From Ricinus communis (Eukaryota > Streptophyta > Magnoliopsida > Malpighiales > Euphorbiaceae): a stretch of 64,000 bases of DNA. The translations under genes and the position numbers were made by a program. Shown here piece after piece: positions 37,701 to 50,091 of the stretch. The notes beneath the pieces were generated by a model, which made no database searches, was not told the origin of the DNA, and was given only the letters and a program-made list of their open reading frames with translations. The stretch's first letter is position 1, and the number at the start of each line of letters is the position of its first letter. The DNA lies in assembly GCF_019578655.1 (NCBI RefSeq), contig NC_063259.1:9350001-9414000 (forward strand), written 5' to 3'.

Positions 37701-40700
37701 AGGGAGAGGTGAATTTTCTACAGCAGCAGCAGTTCTCTTTGCACTTGACGAGAAGTGCATTTATGAGGGAGGGAGTGATATTACAGTATTCCAATGTTTT
37801 ACTAATTAATTTCCTACTTAGCTATTATAGGTGATTCTTAGGATCATTAAGTTTTCCTTAATTATCCTGCTTAATATTTTGCTAGTAATTTCCTATTTAG
37901 TTATTATAGGTAAATCTTAGGATCTTATATAAGTTTTCCTTAACTGTTTGATCCTAATTATGGCAAGTAGAGTTTAAGGGTTAGAGGCTAGCCTACACTC
38001 TTTTGTAACTATTTAAATGTTATTTTTCTTATGAAATAAAGCAAGCAAAAATTTCTTCAAGTTTGTGAGCTCCTAAAGTTCAGAGATCGTAGGGTTCTCT
38101 CTAATGAGCTCTTAAGTGTAATTCAACATAGGTCGAAAAGGTAGAAGTTCCAGCAAATACTCTTCACCTTCTTTTGATCCTGTGGTGAATCATAGGCCCA
38201 TAACCCGATCCCAAATGCAAGACCATAACAATATCCAGCCCTTGTAATACTCAACTGGAGCTGTCAGTCCAAATTGGCAGGCATCAAACTTGTAAAACTA
38301 AGTTTCTTCACTATGAAAAGCAGTTTACTGCTTCAATTAGTGATAAGAAGCCTCTGAACTATACAAGCTTTTGAGTTTCTATTGAGCAGGGGTTTAATAG
38401 CAACAAATTAGTCCTAAATATGATCAAAATTCAATCTTTGAACAAGTACTAATACATACCTATCACAATAGGTACATTTAGAACTGTTTGGATTAAAGGA
38501 TTTTATAAGTCTAGATTTAAACTAAATCTATCGTTTAACAAGCCAAAAGAGAGTCAAGATTTTATAATTAAGACTTCCCACCTAACCAGTGGGAAATTCC
38601 AAGTCCATTTTTCATGAATAATGGATTATTATCATATTCCTTTTATTTCAAGATGATGCCTGTTAATTCATCGATTTTAAGTTCAATCGAATAGTGAAAT
38701 CTTTAAAATTCATTGATTTTATTATCCATAGATTTAATATTTATGGGTTTTGATTAAATCCATTAATCATAAATCCCCGAATCCAAAAAAGGCCTTAACA
38801 TTGAGGCATCAATACCATTACTAACAAGTTAGATCCTTTTTCTTTATCCTTATTTTTCTCTTTTTCTTTCTTCTTTTTTCTTTTTTTCTTTTTCTTTTTG
38901 GAGAGGCGGGAGTGGGGAGGGCTGAATTAGTCTAAAGGATGTATTTGGTTTAATTGTTAGTAGCAGCTGATATGCTAGTTGTTGCTATTAGTTTAAGAAA
39001 AAAAAAACTGATTGTAAAAAAGATTAATTTAAAGTCATTTTGCTATTAAGTATTTTTAATAAGGATAATATAGCCCAAAAGAAAAGGAAATTCAAATCAG
39101 CTATCGGCTGATAGGAAAAAAACTTCAAAATAGAGCCGATAGAATCAGCAACTATTAAGTATTCTATCAGCTAAAAGCTCTGAAATTTTAATTTAACAAA
39201 CGAACATGGTTAGCTATTGCAAGCCAAACAGCTATCAATTAGCTCCAACAGCTCAAGCAAACATCCCCTTGTCAATCTTGGATGTTTGTACACATGATAT
39301 TATGTATGTTTAAGAGAAACACACAGAGGAATGGTTGGTTTGGTACCTCTAAAACTTGCAAAGGATCCAGTGATTCTCCATGGTTATGCAGAAGACGGAC
39401 AGCAGCCTTAAACATAGGCTTTTTACCATTTTGTGGATCCAAATACATATCAAGTAACCTGAGATTATATGTAAGAAAACTGGCACAGAAGGTTTGGAGA
39501 AACAAACAACAATACGCAAGATAAAGAAAAGAACAAACTGCATATATGCATCAGGTCTGCCAATCTCTGCACAATATTGTTCAGCAGCATCACAGTCCTC
39601 CAGCTTCCTGAGATATTATTGTATGTTATTTTAAATATACCATAGTTCTTCATCCATATGAATCCACTAAATAAATAACAGAAAAATATAAGTTAAGTTC
39701 ATGTGTTGCTAAATTCCTACATCCCCCAATCTTTTTTTGGTTGGCATTCCAAGCCACCATAATCAATATGAAATACATTCAGTTACAATTCTGGGTATTA
39801 GTTGTTTAGGCAGTTACCTTTTAAATTATGTTCAGTGTATTTTCCTTCGTAACTTCCATGTCATCATGTTAGGTAATTATCAAGTGGTGGGTAGTTTCTC
39901 TCTCATGTTAGGGAGTTATCAAACGAATGTTAAGCAAAAGTTGTTAGATGAAATAATAAGAAGAAAAATTTAAGTCAGGTTTTGAGTTCCCAAATCCAAA
40001 GAGATCATTTCGGTTCTCTCTCAAAATGAGCTTTTATTTCAGAATTAAACACAGGGCATAAAAGTAAGAAATCCCATAAATACAATTGGAAAATCAATCC
40101 AAACTGATTTCTCAATAACCACCCTATAACTAGATCCTTGAGTCAGGACAGTAGAATTCGACTGAGATATGCTAAGCACATAAAAAGAGGTTGATTTTTC
40201 TATAAGATGTTTAGTGTTAGAAAAAAGAGACAAAAGAGAGAGAGAGAGAGAGAGAGAAGGTTACAAAATAAATATTCCCAGAAAACAACGAACATGCAGA
40301 TAAATAAGCACAATAACAAAATATCCAAAATTTGTATTTTTTATTCAAATAAGGAGCTACCAGCACCTTAGATTAACTGGTGCAAAATGAAAGCCCAGTT
40401 GATTCATTACTGGCTGAAAGAAGTGCGGGCAAAGGGAGGCTAAAAATGATCAACTGTGAGGCCTAAGATGGGCATTGTGCATCAAATTTGCTCAATAAAT
40501 AATATGCGACATTTTTAACATATTCAGGGAAAATGAGATATTTTCCATGCAATTACATTTGAGTATTTTCAAAGGAAATACAACATAACCAGATCAAATC
40601 ACTTAACCTGACCAATTACTTGTCTCACTAGTCTTTCTCAGTTGAGTCTCTAGTGACATTTCTTAGTTATGTCTCATTGATACAGCAGCTAAAGTTCGTT

Positions 40701-43700
40701 TCTACCCTAGGCACTTAAACTAATATATGAAAAAGGTGATCATTAGTTACAGGCAATGGTATCTAAAAGAAGATCTGAAGCTTACAGGGCCAGAATTTGG
40801 AGCACCAATGTCTCTTGTCCTAATTTTCTGTATAGAATGGCCTGTCAAATAGAAACTAAAATGTCAATCAGTAACCCAGAAGCAAGAAAAACCATAGTGC
40901 AATCTAGAAGCATGAATGTCATCCACAGTTTCTAAGAGCAAACAGATGAAAAAACACCAATAACAAAGTTAGGACCCTCAATAATGTGCATGCTAAAAAA
41001 AATTTCATTAGTAATCAAACAAGTCAAAGGCTACAGAAAAACAAAACAAAGATGTTTCTGACCTTTTCAAGCCATAGTTCTGATCCTTCAATCAAGTCAA
41101 GGACCTCTTCTGGATCATACAAGTCTGATGATAGTAAGAATATCTGTAACCTTTCTCGTACAGGGCTTTGAAAAATTGAATTTCTACCAAAATCAGAAAA
41201 TTTTGCCACATCCACCCTTTCATCATCAGGGTTCTCAGAAGCACTTTCCAACGTGAAGGATTCAATTGCCGACTTTGCAAGTGAGAGAGCATATAGTGTG
41301 TGGAACTGGATATCAGTAGATTCTTGATCTTCAATCAACCATTGGAGATACCTGACATACAGAAAGCAACGCCTTAAGGAGAAAATTAAAGCAGAAGATC
41401 CGGCCAAAAAGTAACTAGTTAAACTGAAAAGTAGTAATATATAGACTGATTCAGATATAGCCAAATTTAATGCATATTCTGAAGCAGGACTACCTTCTAC
41501 AACCAGTGATTGAGCTAATCTGATATAAAATGTATTGGAGATTTACAAGAAGAATAACATATGGAAGTTTGGCAAATAAACATGAAACCTAAAAAATTAG
41601 GCCACATAATTAACTACCAAGTTGAAGGGAAGAAACTAACTACCAAAGATTGTCTTCCTGCTCATAAGACCTACAACATTTCAAGCAATTAAACAATCAT
41701 AAAGCCACCATTTATAAGCATATGGACAATGTACCTTTGTAAAATTTCAACCTTTTTTGGATCAATAGCAGCAATCACTTCATCTGCAACAGAAGAACTG
41801 AAAATTTGGCTCACTTGGAAACAAAAGTTAAGGAAAATAATAACTACCACGCAGGAAAGATAAATCTTAAAAATTTCATATCCAGTTAATAAATAGGCAC
41901 TCAATTATGCCTAAATTTTACAAGATCATGACGCATACATACTAAGAAAATGAAGAAGGAAACAAAAAGTTAGCCTCTAGCTAAGACATTACAAAAAGAA
42001 AAAAGATCTTTTGTGTTTTATATTAAAAGATTTGCAGGTATATAAAGTGCAAGAACTACAGAGATGTGTTACTTAGTATTTTAAACATTATTTAATGGCA
42101 TTTGTCATAATCCAATTCAACTTAGCACCCAAGATTACTTTAAGAAACAAAGAGTTATAATGCAGGCAACATTGAGAAGCATCCCCAAGAGACTGGTACA
42201 AGAGAAGGGTATCAGCAGAATTCTACAAACCACATAACTTGGATAAAATTGAACTTGGAACACATTCTGTTTGGTAGCAGATCCATTAATGATGAGCCAC
42301 ATAGTGTATTCAGCAATTAATATTCATAACAAGGGGCAAATACCAAATAAATTGGCACACAAATAAGAAGGAACTGAAATTCAGTGTCATCAGAATTTTC
42401 TGAAAACCACGGCCAACCTGGTGAAAGGTGATTTACTCTTTTCTTTGAAGTCAAAACTTCAACTGCAAGCACTGGATTAATATCTGCAATCTAAGAGAAG
42501 AAACCAGAATCTGAATTAGCCACTAGCTTCCAAAACTAAGTCTGTACAAAGCACTGAAGCTCAAACATTACATACCCATCCAAGGTGCTGCAAAACCAAA
42601 TCCTGATCGGACAACTCCTCTAGAATTTTTGATGCCTCAATTGCAGTAATCTCTTTACCAGACAGAATATTTGTATTGCCCTCTTGTAAGTCAGACTCCA
42701 CCACAGTATCTTCCCATAGACCAGAAGAATAGTTTCTTGCCAAAATGCGCCACATGGCAAGAGCCTTTGAACTCATCCCTTTACTCGCATATAAGAAGGC
42801 AAGCGTACGTAGATGTCCAGAGTCATCTAATAAAGTTTCTAACTCCTCCTGCACCGCCCATGGAAGTTGTACGGTCATCCTTCAAGCAAGCTCCTTACAA
42901 CAGCCTATCTGTTTTGAAATGACTTTAGGCCTATAAACTAACTTGACATGATACAGCTCTCAATACAGTATTTCAAACCCAAAATAAATGGGATGGCTCA
43001 ACTATAGGTACCATCAATGGCCACCTTTCAGGTTGTATAAATTGCTCTCAGAGAATAATATCAGTGTACTTCACCTAAAATTCAGATGCCAATAGCATTT
43101 CCATTTACAGTTTATGTTCAAAGAGGTAGACAATACCTAAATAAATAGTCACAGAATCGAAAGAGTAAACAAGAAACATATATCCCATGAAACAACACAA
43201 ATCAATGATTTACCATCTATTTGAGGAAAAAGATTGAGGGCAAGGGATAGAGAGAGAGAGGGAGAGACAGACAGACAGACACACACACACATACAGACAT
43301 ACAGAACTAACAGAGGAGATTCCATCCTCTCTCCTCTTGTTTGGATTGTAGGAACATGCAAGGATAAAATGAAGAAAAAGGAAGGAGAAAAAGTAGGCCC
43401 ATAGGTAATCAAAGTCTTAGAACATTTTCTCTCCCCTAATTTCCTGTTGCTCTAAACAAACTGTTTGCATCAGCCTCAACAGTTAACACCCAATTCTTGC
43501 CCCTATCTAAACCATAATGAAGATATCTTGAGAATAAGCACTGGCCTTTAAAGCCAAATGGCACTTTCAAGATACGGATAATTTCGCAACTTCTGCAGTT
43601 CAGAACTATTTTCGACTACTAATACTAATCAGAAGGATTGTGTAAAAGCAGGCAACAATCATAGACAATCTTGCTTTCCATTTCTCACAAATCAGAAGTT

Positions 43701-46700
43701 TCATATTTTCAATAAATAAGAACATCATCTTAATCAAATTAACCTATCTGTACCACTAACTCCTATATCACAGAAAGCAATCCTCAGGCCAAGATTATTG
43801 ATGGGAAAGAAACTAAAATAGAATCAAGCAAAAGGGAAGTGGGGCATACCACAATACAGCTGTTTTCAGAAGATGCAAGCCTCTCCATATCATATACTCG
43901 GTCTAAGGCTCTATAAAGGTACATTAAAAGTGTGTCAACTCCCTCTCGTACAGACAAAGCCAACTCTTTCTCACGTGAAACTTCCAAATACCTGAAGTAA
44001 ATAAATTTGACAGTGCAGGAACATTATCAATTAAAGGATAATAAAATACAACTATAACATGTGAATGTCCAATCAATAAGTGCGAACACCTGATGATGTG
44101 TTTGATTGCTGACTCCAGTAAATCAGATCTAGTCGGTGGATTCAATATAAAAGCATTATCTACTGAAGTATCTACACCTGCTTTCCTGAGAAAAATAGCT
44201 CTTTGGATAGCCATCAATCCATCATCTACAACATCTTCAAGAGGGGCAGGAGGAGGATGCAAACCCCAGTAACGGTTCCTAGGAACCTGAAAAGGTGAGT
44301 TCAATACTATGACTGCAAACACTTAGAGAACTTCAATAAACAATTAACATACTGTATACCAAAGCACACAAGGAGACTAGATATGGTCAATAACACATCA
44401 TGTGATATCTAAGGCATTGCTTCACATTCACATAAATCCATGAGTACAGCATAAAGGTCTACATGCCAGGATAAACTGAATATCTTCTTCTTCTCCTCCA
44501 TTCATTGACCTATATTTAATAAATCTTAAAGCAACTATCCTAGTCAGACACAGTAATTGATACTTCTGTGTGATAATGCACAGATGTAACAATATAAAGG
44601 AAATATAAAACCTAGAAAGTTTCTTTTACACTGGTCAACCACTAGCCTCGTCAATTCAAGATTCCACTTTTTATTTTCATACAAATCTGTTACTGAAGGA
44701 CTTTTAAATGCCTAAAACTTTCATTCTTCAGATACTTAAAAAGGATTTAAGAACATGGAGAAACTGAAACATAACAAAGGAAAAGAAGTGCTACGAGTTG
44801 CACTATTTCTTTTTCGTATTAACTATTATTAAGGGACTTGTTGATACTTAATTATCTTTGTTCTTAGACACTTAATTTATTGTTCTTTTTAATACTTACT
44901 GATGATAAATTTCATTTGAATAAATGACATTTTTAAACATATACAATACCCTTAATTCTATTTTGTTTATGTTTACATGTTCCTCCATGTTTCTGTTTCC
45001 TATAAGTTTGAAAAATGTCATTTCGCCGTATCCATTTCCATACTTTGCTTTTTCTGCTTCCGTGCTACATAGATTGTCCATGATGCAAAATCCAGTGAAG
45101 GCACTATTATCAACTGCTGTATCAGACTAAAGATCCCATTGGTCCATATCTCTATAACATCTATAATACATAGCAGTGAAGAATTCTTTAAGAATACAAG
45201 AGGAGATGTATTAGAAACTCCCTCTTTTAAGCACCGAGGTTATAAACTGCCCTCCTGAGAATTATGAACCATCAAAGAAATGCTAGAAGAATACATTTTG
45301 TGCAAAGCAAATTTTGGGCATCAAGCTAGCCTTTTTTTTAAAAGTTAGTGAATTTTCGATCATCCATTTCCTTATCACATTTAAAATCTATAGCAGGTAT
45401 TGAGTACGTTGACATACTCTATGACAACCATATTCCGTAAGACCAAGATTAAAATGTACAACTGGATTACATACAAATGACACAGCTCCAATAAAGCTTA
45501 TTATAAAATGACATACCAGCAGTGACCACCGGTTTGGATCTTGCATTATAAATGGAAATACTTCAGAAGGCTGCATAGTCTCTGACTGCAAAAAGTGATT
45601 CACTGCTTCCTCAAATTGCAAGTCGAAAAGCAAGAGGAAACCCACTTGAGCATGAACAAAAGATAGCATTTCATTTGACATTTCACCTTCAGACTCGAGC
45701 TCCTCCAACAAGGAGATGGCTTCCTTGAAGTTTTTCTTTCTCAATAGATCTTTGATTTGTTCTTCACAAGACACTTTTGAGTAGCAGAAAACCTAGCAAT
45801 AATTAACAAAACATAATACTCCATCAACCATTCTCATTGAAAATGGCCACATCAAAAGTACTAGAGTAGCAAGTCTGAAAACAGGATATCAATCATTTAC
45901 GAGAGTAAAGCCACTAAAATTTTTGGCATCCTTAATACTGAGTGTAGAATCTTAAGAAGAAAAATTCTAATCCAGTAACAACAAGAGTACAAACGGCAAA
46001 AATATGTTCAAAGCTTTAAGCAAAGAAAAGAAAACCAGTCACTAAGAAGTAGAATACTAGAATAATTTAAAAATTATAAAAACAGATAAAAGAGATCCTA
46101 CAACATAAATTTAGAGAGCATTTGCACACCTTGGTGGTTGTCGCAGCAATAATAAGTTTTCCATCCCCACATTCCTCATTGGCAACAACGCATGGTCCAA
46201 CTCCTTCGGCACCAAAAATAAGAGTCTGAATACAACTGCCTGATCTCTTATTATATAACTCCATCTTCCCATCTCTGACAACCACCACACACGATGACAA
46301 TTCCCCTACAGAATCAGGGCTATGACGAAAAATTAAACTCCCTCCAACAGGTTGTCCATGCTCATTAACAACAATTCCAACATTGTCTACTAACATTAGC
46401 ACCTTCTTCTCTTTCCACAACAATTTAAGCTGTGGCGGGCTGCACAAATCCGGTAATGTAAATATTACACCACTTTGGCCAGTAATACAAGAAAACAAAC
46501 TATACCCATTAACAGCACCCACGATTATCGAGTCATTAAGCCACACAATGGTCTTAACCCCATCAATACACTGTATCTCTTTCAAAACTGCAAAAGACCC
46601 ATTTAAACTATCAATGTCTTTCTCATTCTTGGCAAGTCTATTAGTATTGTTACTGTTCCCAAAAACAAGCTGTACTAATATCAACCTTTTACCGATTACA

Positions 46701-47257
46701 ACAGCAAATATATTGTTACTTCCATTTTGTTGTAAAGTTTGTTTTGTTTTAACTCCATTAGCTCTAATCCCACTTCCCAATTTATGCAAAATCCGCTGAC
46801 TTGTACTTGAAGATTCCAAATTGGTAGCCAATAACTCAGTACCATCAAACTCACTGCTTCGAATTCTCTTACAAACAGCAGAAACACCCTTGAAAAATGT
46901 CATTTTTTTAACAGGCTGAAACAAAAGAGAATCCGCTAAAAACAAGGAACCATCAGAGAGTAAAAGAAGCTTCCCAACATCAGAGAGCACAAGAACTGAT
47001 TCAATTGGAGAAGAATCAACAACAGAAACACTTCGAATAAAGGAAACGGAAGAAGTAGAAGAAGAATCGCTGAGATCGTTGTTACTGGAGAGCAAAATCA
47101 AGGATCCAGAGGAAGTGGCGATGTAGATTAGCGTTTGAGAATTTGAAATGGAAGAGATGGATAGAGATCGAATTGAACAGGCTGGGGAGTAAGTGGAGAG
47201 GTCTATGTTAGAATGAGGTTCAATTACTGTTCGAGAAGTAGAATCGGGCTTAGCCAT
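29520..47257 (-). CDS. VPS3: VPS3-type CORVET tethering subunit (TGFBRAP1/Vps39 family), 14 exons
   Basis: Predicted protein of 1005 aa; coding exons, in order: 47257-46130, 45792-45517, 44286-44090, 43991-43850, 42848-42576, 42490-42418, 41783-41735, 41351-41063, 40841-40786, 39607-39539, 39458-39347, 33037-32948, 31040-30870, 29612-29520. All introns are GT-AG and the joined exons keep one frame to TGA. Residues about 50-310 form a CNH beta-propeller (exon 1). The helical middle resembles Vps39/TRAP1. Near the end, C951xxC954 and C973xxC976 form a zinc-binding pair before GWLVTR. Plant VPS3 is the CORVET-specific subunit that tethers membranes bearing Rab5-type GTPases on the way to the vacuole. 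The first ATG (47257) begins [10 protein letters not shown] and has no upstream in-frame alternative that I see. Length agrees with Arabidopsis VPS3 (just under 1000 aa, from memory). Intron 11 is 6.3 kb and full of mobile elements, but no exon is damaged. Exon borders come from splice motifs and family resemblance, not transcripts. Confidence 0.92.
34751..34778. repeat. (TA)14 microsatellite in VPS3 intron 11
   Basis: An uninterrupted TA run of about 28 bp. Confidence 0.95.
35388..35912. mobile_element. Foldback / long-TIR MITE in VPS3 intron 11
   Basis: The two halves are long imperfect inverted repeats. The outer ends pair: GTATCATGTGGTTTCACGA on the left with the complement of the CCACAAGGTACC region on the right. 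Further in, GTATCTCACCATTAAAAAAT (35493-35512) has a perfect 20-bp inverted partner at 35786-35805. There is no coding sequence, and the total length is about 525 bp. Long TIRs without a transposase suggest a Mutator-like or foldback MITE. I could not confirm a target duplication. Confidence 0.75.
36637..36650 (+). other. Primer-binding site of the gag-only element
   Basis: TTGGTATCGAAGCC begins 3 bp after the left LTR end and resembles the initiator tRNA-Met complement (TGGTATCAGAGCC). Confidence 0.7.
36651..37770 (+). pseudogene. Gypsy retrotransposon gag remains
   Basis: The clearest part, 37059-37256, reads [20 protein letters not shown] followed by RFGPP and [11 protein letters not shown], as in the Retrotrans_gag domain. 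Later, about 37500-37560, [10 protein letters not shown] is the start of a zinc knuckle, but a stop and lost spacing remove its second half. Stops also lie upstream. It is non-functional. Confidence 0.8.
38480..38797. mobile_element. Possible MITE in VPS3 intron 11
   Basis: The ends look like imperfect terminal inverted repeats: AACTGTTTGGATTAAAGGAT on the left, and the complement of ATCCCCGAATCCAAAAAAGG-like sequence on the right. It is short, AT-rich and non-coding. The target duplication was not identified. Confidence 0.4.
38936..39270. mobile_element. Possible hAT-like MITE in VPS3 intron 11
   Basis: The left end AGGATGTATTTGGTTT and the complement of the right end GCAAACATCCCCTT form imperfect inverted repeats. 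Internal AGCAGCTGATA and TATCAGCTAAAAGC repeats are also inverted. The length of about 335 bp and lack of coding fit a MITE. The boundaries are uncertain. Confidence 0.45.
40235..40257. repeat. (AG)n microsatellite in VPS3 intron
   Basis: About 11 AG dinucleotides in intron 9. Confidence 0.9.
43249..43312. repeat. Compound AG / GACA / CA microsatellite in VPS3 intron 4
   Basis: Adjacent runs of AG, ACAG and AC dinucleotides or tetranucleotides. Confidence 0.9.
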
Positions 47258-47759
47258 GGAATTTTCTTTATCGCTGTTAGGGTTTTAAAGGAATTTAGAG
47301 AGTTATCACTTGGAGGTGAAGGCCATAGAACTGATTTTTGTTTTGTATTCAATTTGCTCTTCCTTCACAGCAACGGAAACCAGGTCATTGCTGCAGCCTC
47401 TTTTTTCTTTTTCCTTTCTTTTTTTGTCAAACTCAAGCCTTCCGCTGGCAAATTATAACAAGGACTTTGGACCGTGCAGGCAAAGGATCCCACAAATTTA
47501 TAAAATACCAGTATAAAATTAAAATATAATTTAATAAATTCTTAATATCTAATATTAATTTATAATATTTTAAAAATAAATAACAAATTAATTTGTTTTA
47601 GATATTTTTTATTTTTCTAAAATTTGAAATTCTATTATTGTGATAATATAGAAATTATTTTAAAATATTTATTAATTAATTCTAATATTATATAAATTAA
47701 TATTATCAATATAATAATTAAAAAATTAAATTATTAGTTAATAGGGTATTTAACAAAAG
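47258..47759 (-). promoter_or_regulatory. VPS3 5' flank with possible TATA box
   Basis: On the minus strand TATAAAT (complement of 47496-47502) lies about 240 bp before the start codon, in AT-rich sequence, with a purine/pyrimidine-biased tract (47398-47426) between. This is position and motif only. Further upstream the sequence turns into copia remains. Confidence 0.35.
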
Positions 47760-49566
47760 ATTCATAGTTGTTGAGGAGACTATGAATGTTGTATTTGATG
47801 AGTCGAGTAAACTTGATCTTGGAAAATGTTCTTTTGATCGTTTTGTAGGTGATTTTGAGAAGCTTGACCTTAATGAAGTAGAAAACCAAGTTGAAAGAAC
47901 TTCACAAAACCAACCTTAAGATAGTGAGCCCTCTCCACCTTAAGAACTTCTAAAGGAGTTGAGGTAACCCAAAGGACATTCCAAGGAATTAATCATATGT
48001 GATCCTTAAAAGAATGTAAGTACTAGATCTCAATTTAAGTATTTATATAATAATCTTGCTTTTATTTCTCAAAATGAGCCAAGGACTATTAGTGAGACTC
48101 TTAATGATGGATGTTGGGTGATTGTTATGCAAGAGAAACTCAACCAATATGAGAGAAATAAAGTTTGAAAACTTGTTCCTAGACCTAAATATTATCCAAT
48201 TATTGGTTGCAATTGGGTATATAGGAAAAAATTGGATGAGCAAGGTTTCATTACTAGGAATAAAGCTTGATTGATTGCAAAGACTATAACCAAGAGGAAG
48301 ACATTGACTATGATGAAACTTTGCACTCGTAGTAAGATTATAAGCAATTAGAATTTTGTTAATTTATGCATATGCCATATGAATTCCAAACTTTTTCATA
48401 TAGATGTTAAAGATACATTCTTGGATGGCTTTATTGAAGAAAAGGTGTATGTTGAACAACCTCTCAATTTTAAACATCATAAATTTTCAAACTATGTTTT
48501 TAAATGGACTAAAACCTTATATGGTTCCAAACAAGCTCCTAGAGATTGGTATGAAAGGCTTAGTACATTTCTTTTATAAAGTGGCTTTTTAAAAGAGAAT
48601 GTTGATACAACTCATTTTATGAAAACTCACAAGCATGATACACTAATTATTCAAATTTACGTCAATAATATAGTATTTAGTGCTACTAATGAATCTTTGT
48701 GTGAAAAATTTTCCAAGTACATAACTAGAGAATTTAAAATGATCATGATGGGAGAACTCAAATTCTTCCTAGAATTGCAAGTCAAACAATGCAAGGATGA
48801 CATCTTCATCAACCAATCTAAGTACACCAAAAAGCTTCTCAAGAAATTTGGAATGGAAGGATGCAAGATAGCCAAGACATAATGAGCATATTAATAAAAT
48901 TGGACAAGGATAAAAAGGGTAAGCCAATTAATGAAAAGAAGTATAAAGGTATGATTGAGTCTTGACTCTATCTTACAGCTTCTAACCCCGATAGTTATGT
49001 ATATTGTTTGTTTGTCTACACGCTTTCAATTTAGCCCCAAAGAATCACATTTGCATTGTCGTTAAGAGGATCTTAAAATATTTAAATGGCACATTAAGGA
49101 TATATCTTTTGACATAATTGGCTTCTCCGATGCCGATTATGAGGATAGTCTTTTAGATAGAAAGAGCATTTTTGGAACTTGCCATTTCCAAAGTGAATGT
49201 TCAGTATCTTGATTAGTAAAAAGTTAAGTCTTGGTCGACTTGTCTATCGCCAAAGTGGAATATGTGGTGACAGGTTATTATTGTACTTAAATTCTTTGGA
49301 TAAAGCAACAACTTAGGGATTATGGCCAAGTGCTTAGTCACATTCTAATTAAGTGTGATAGCACTAGTGTAATAAACATGTCTAAGAACCTCATTCAACA
49401 TTTTGGAAGTAAGAATATAGGCAGTACGCATCATTTCTTAAGAGATCATATGCAAAATGGTGATATAGTGTTAGAGTTTATTGACACTAATAACCAACTT
49501 ATCGATATATTCACCAAGCCTTTAAATGAAGAAAGATTAAATTCATTAAGAGGGACCTCGGTGTGA
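47760..49566 (+). pseudogene. Ty1/copia reverse transcriptase and RNase H remains
   Basis: Beginning near 47760, degenerate sequence leads into WVIVMQEKLNQYERN and VYRKKLDEQGFITRNKA, the start of copia RT. Then come LFHIDVKDTFLDGFIEEKVYVEQP, LYGSKQAPRDWYERLS, the active-site region IQIYVNNIVF (normally YVDDI, so both aspartates are changed to asparagine) and GELKFFLELQVKQ. The RNase H end has KCDSTSVINMSKN, STHHFLRDHMQNGD and QLIDIFTKPLNEERL. Many stops and frame changes separate these parts. Gag-like remains of a similar copia type are at 27305-28684, beyond the VPS3 gene. Confidence 0.88.
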
Positions 49567-50091
49567 TAGATGGAGACTCTCTTGACTCATAAGCATGTTT
49601 ATATGAATTAATGTGCATACTTGATTGAATGTTTATGAACATTATAATGCATTGATCTTATGATTATGAATGACAAAAATTTTGGTCATTGTCAATATAA
49701 ATGGCTCTTGAGTATCTTTAAGTCATTCTTATATCAATATGTGATCATAATGAGTCTCATGAAAAGTTTCAAGCAAAAAATCTCTTTTATTTTTTCATCG
49801 TTGACTCATAAATTACGAGCACGATGTGTCTCATAAACACGAAAATTGGATTTCTGACTGTTACTTAATCTTCAAGTCTTTTACAGATGCAAAGCACAAT
49901 TTTGTGATTGCGATTTCAAAAGTTTTATGACCGTTAGACACATTTTACAAACATTGCAAACATAATCATCATATTGTTGTCGTGATTATCATTAAAACCT
50001 GCATTTACTAAAATCATTATAGATTTTTGAAAATTGAATTCTCATGTGTTTTACTAGCTGTTTTTATCCATTTTTCTGGTTATAAAAACCC
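49567..50091 (+). other. Non-coding spacer after copia RNase H
   Basis: AT-rich, with no recognised feature. It may be the 3' non-coding part of the copia element; no LTR end was identified. Confidence 0.4.

Larger units (their letters stand above)
36216..38230 (+). mobile_element. Gag-only (TR-GAG-like) LTR retrotransposon in VPS3 intron 11
   Basis: Two direct repeats, about 36216-36634 and 37776-38230, share ATTACAGTATTCCAATG at the start and GACCATAACA at the end. Between them are only 1.14 kb: a primer-binding site, gypsy gag remnants, and a purine-rich tract (GAGGGAGGGAG, about 37765-37775) just before the right LTR. There is no protease, RT or integrase, so it must have moved with proteins from another element. 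It runs opposite to the gene. The right LTR starts TG at 37776; the left start has drifted, and a target duplication is not clear. Confidence 0.85.

Noticed and set aside
36205..38240. ATAT as target duplication of the gag-only element
   Set aside because: It is too short and in AT-rich sequence, and the left LTR start has drifted. Not supportable.
42561..42878. VPS3 exon 5 beginning at an upstream methionine ([10 protein letters not shown]...)
   Set aside because: Those residues lie in the intron. The acceptor GCAG before GAGGAGTTA gives the frame that continues exon 4.
47213..47529. Short plus-strand frames upstream of VPS3 as a divergent small gene
   Set aside because: They overlap the VPS3 start and 5' UTR in several frames, have no recognisable motif, and look like chance frames in pyrimidine-rich sequence.
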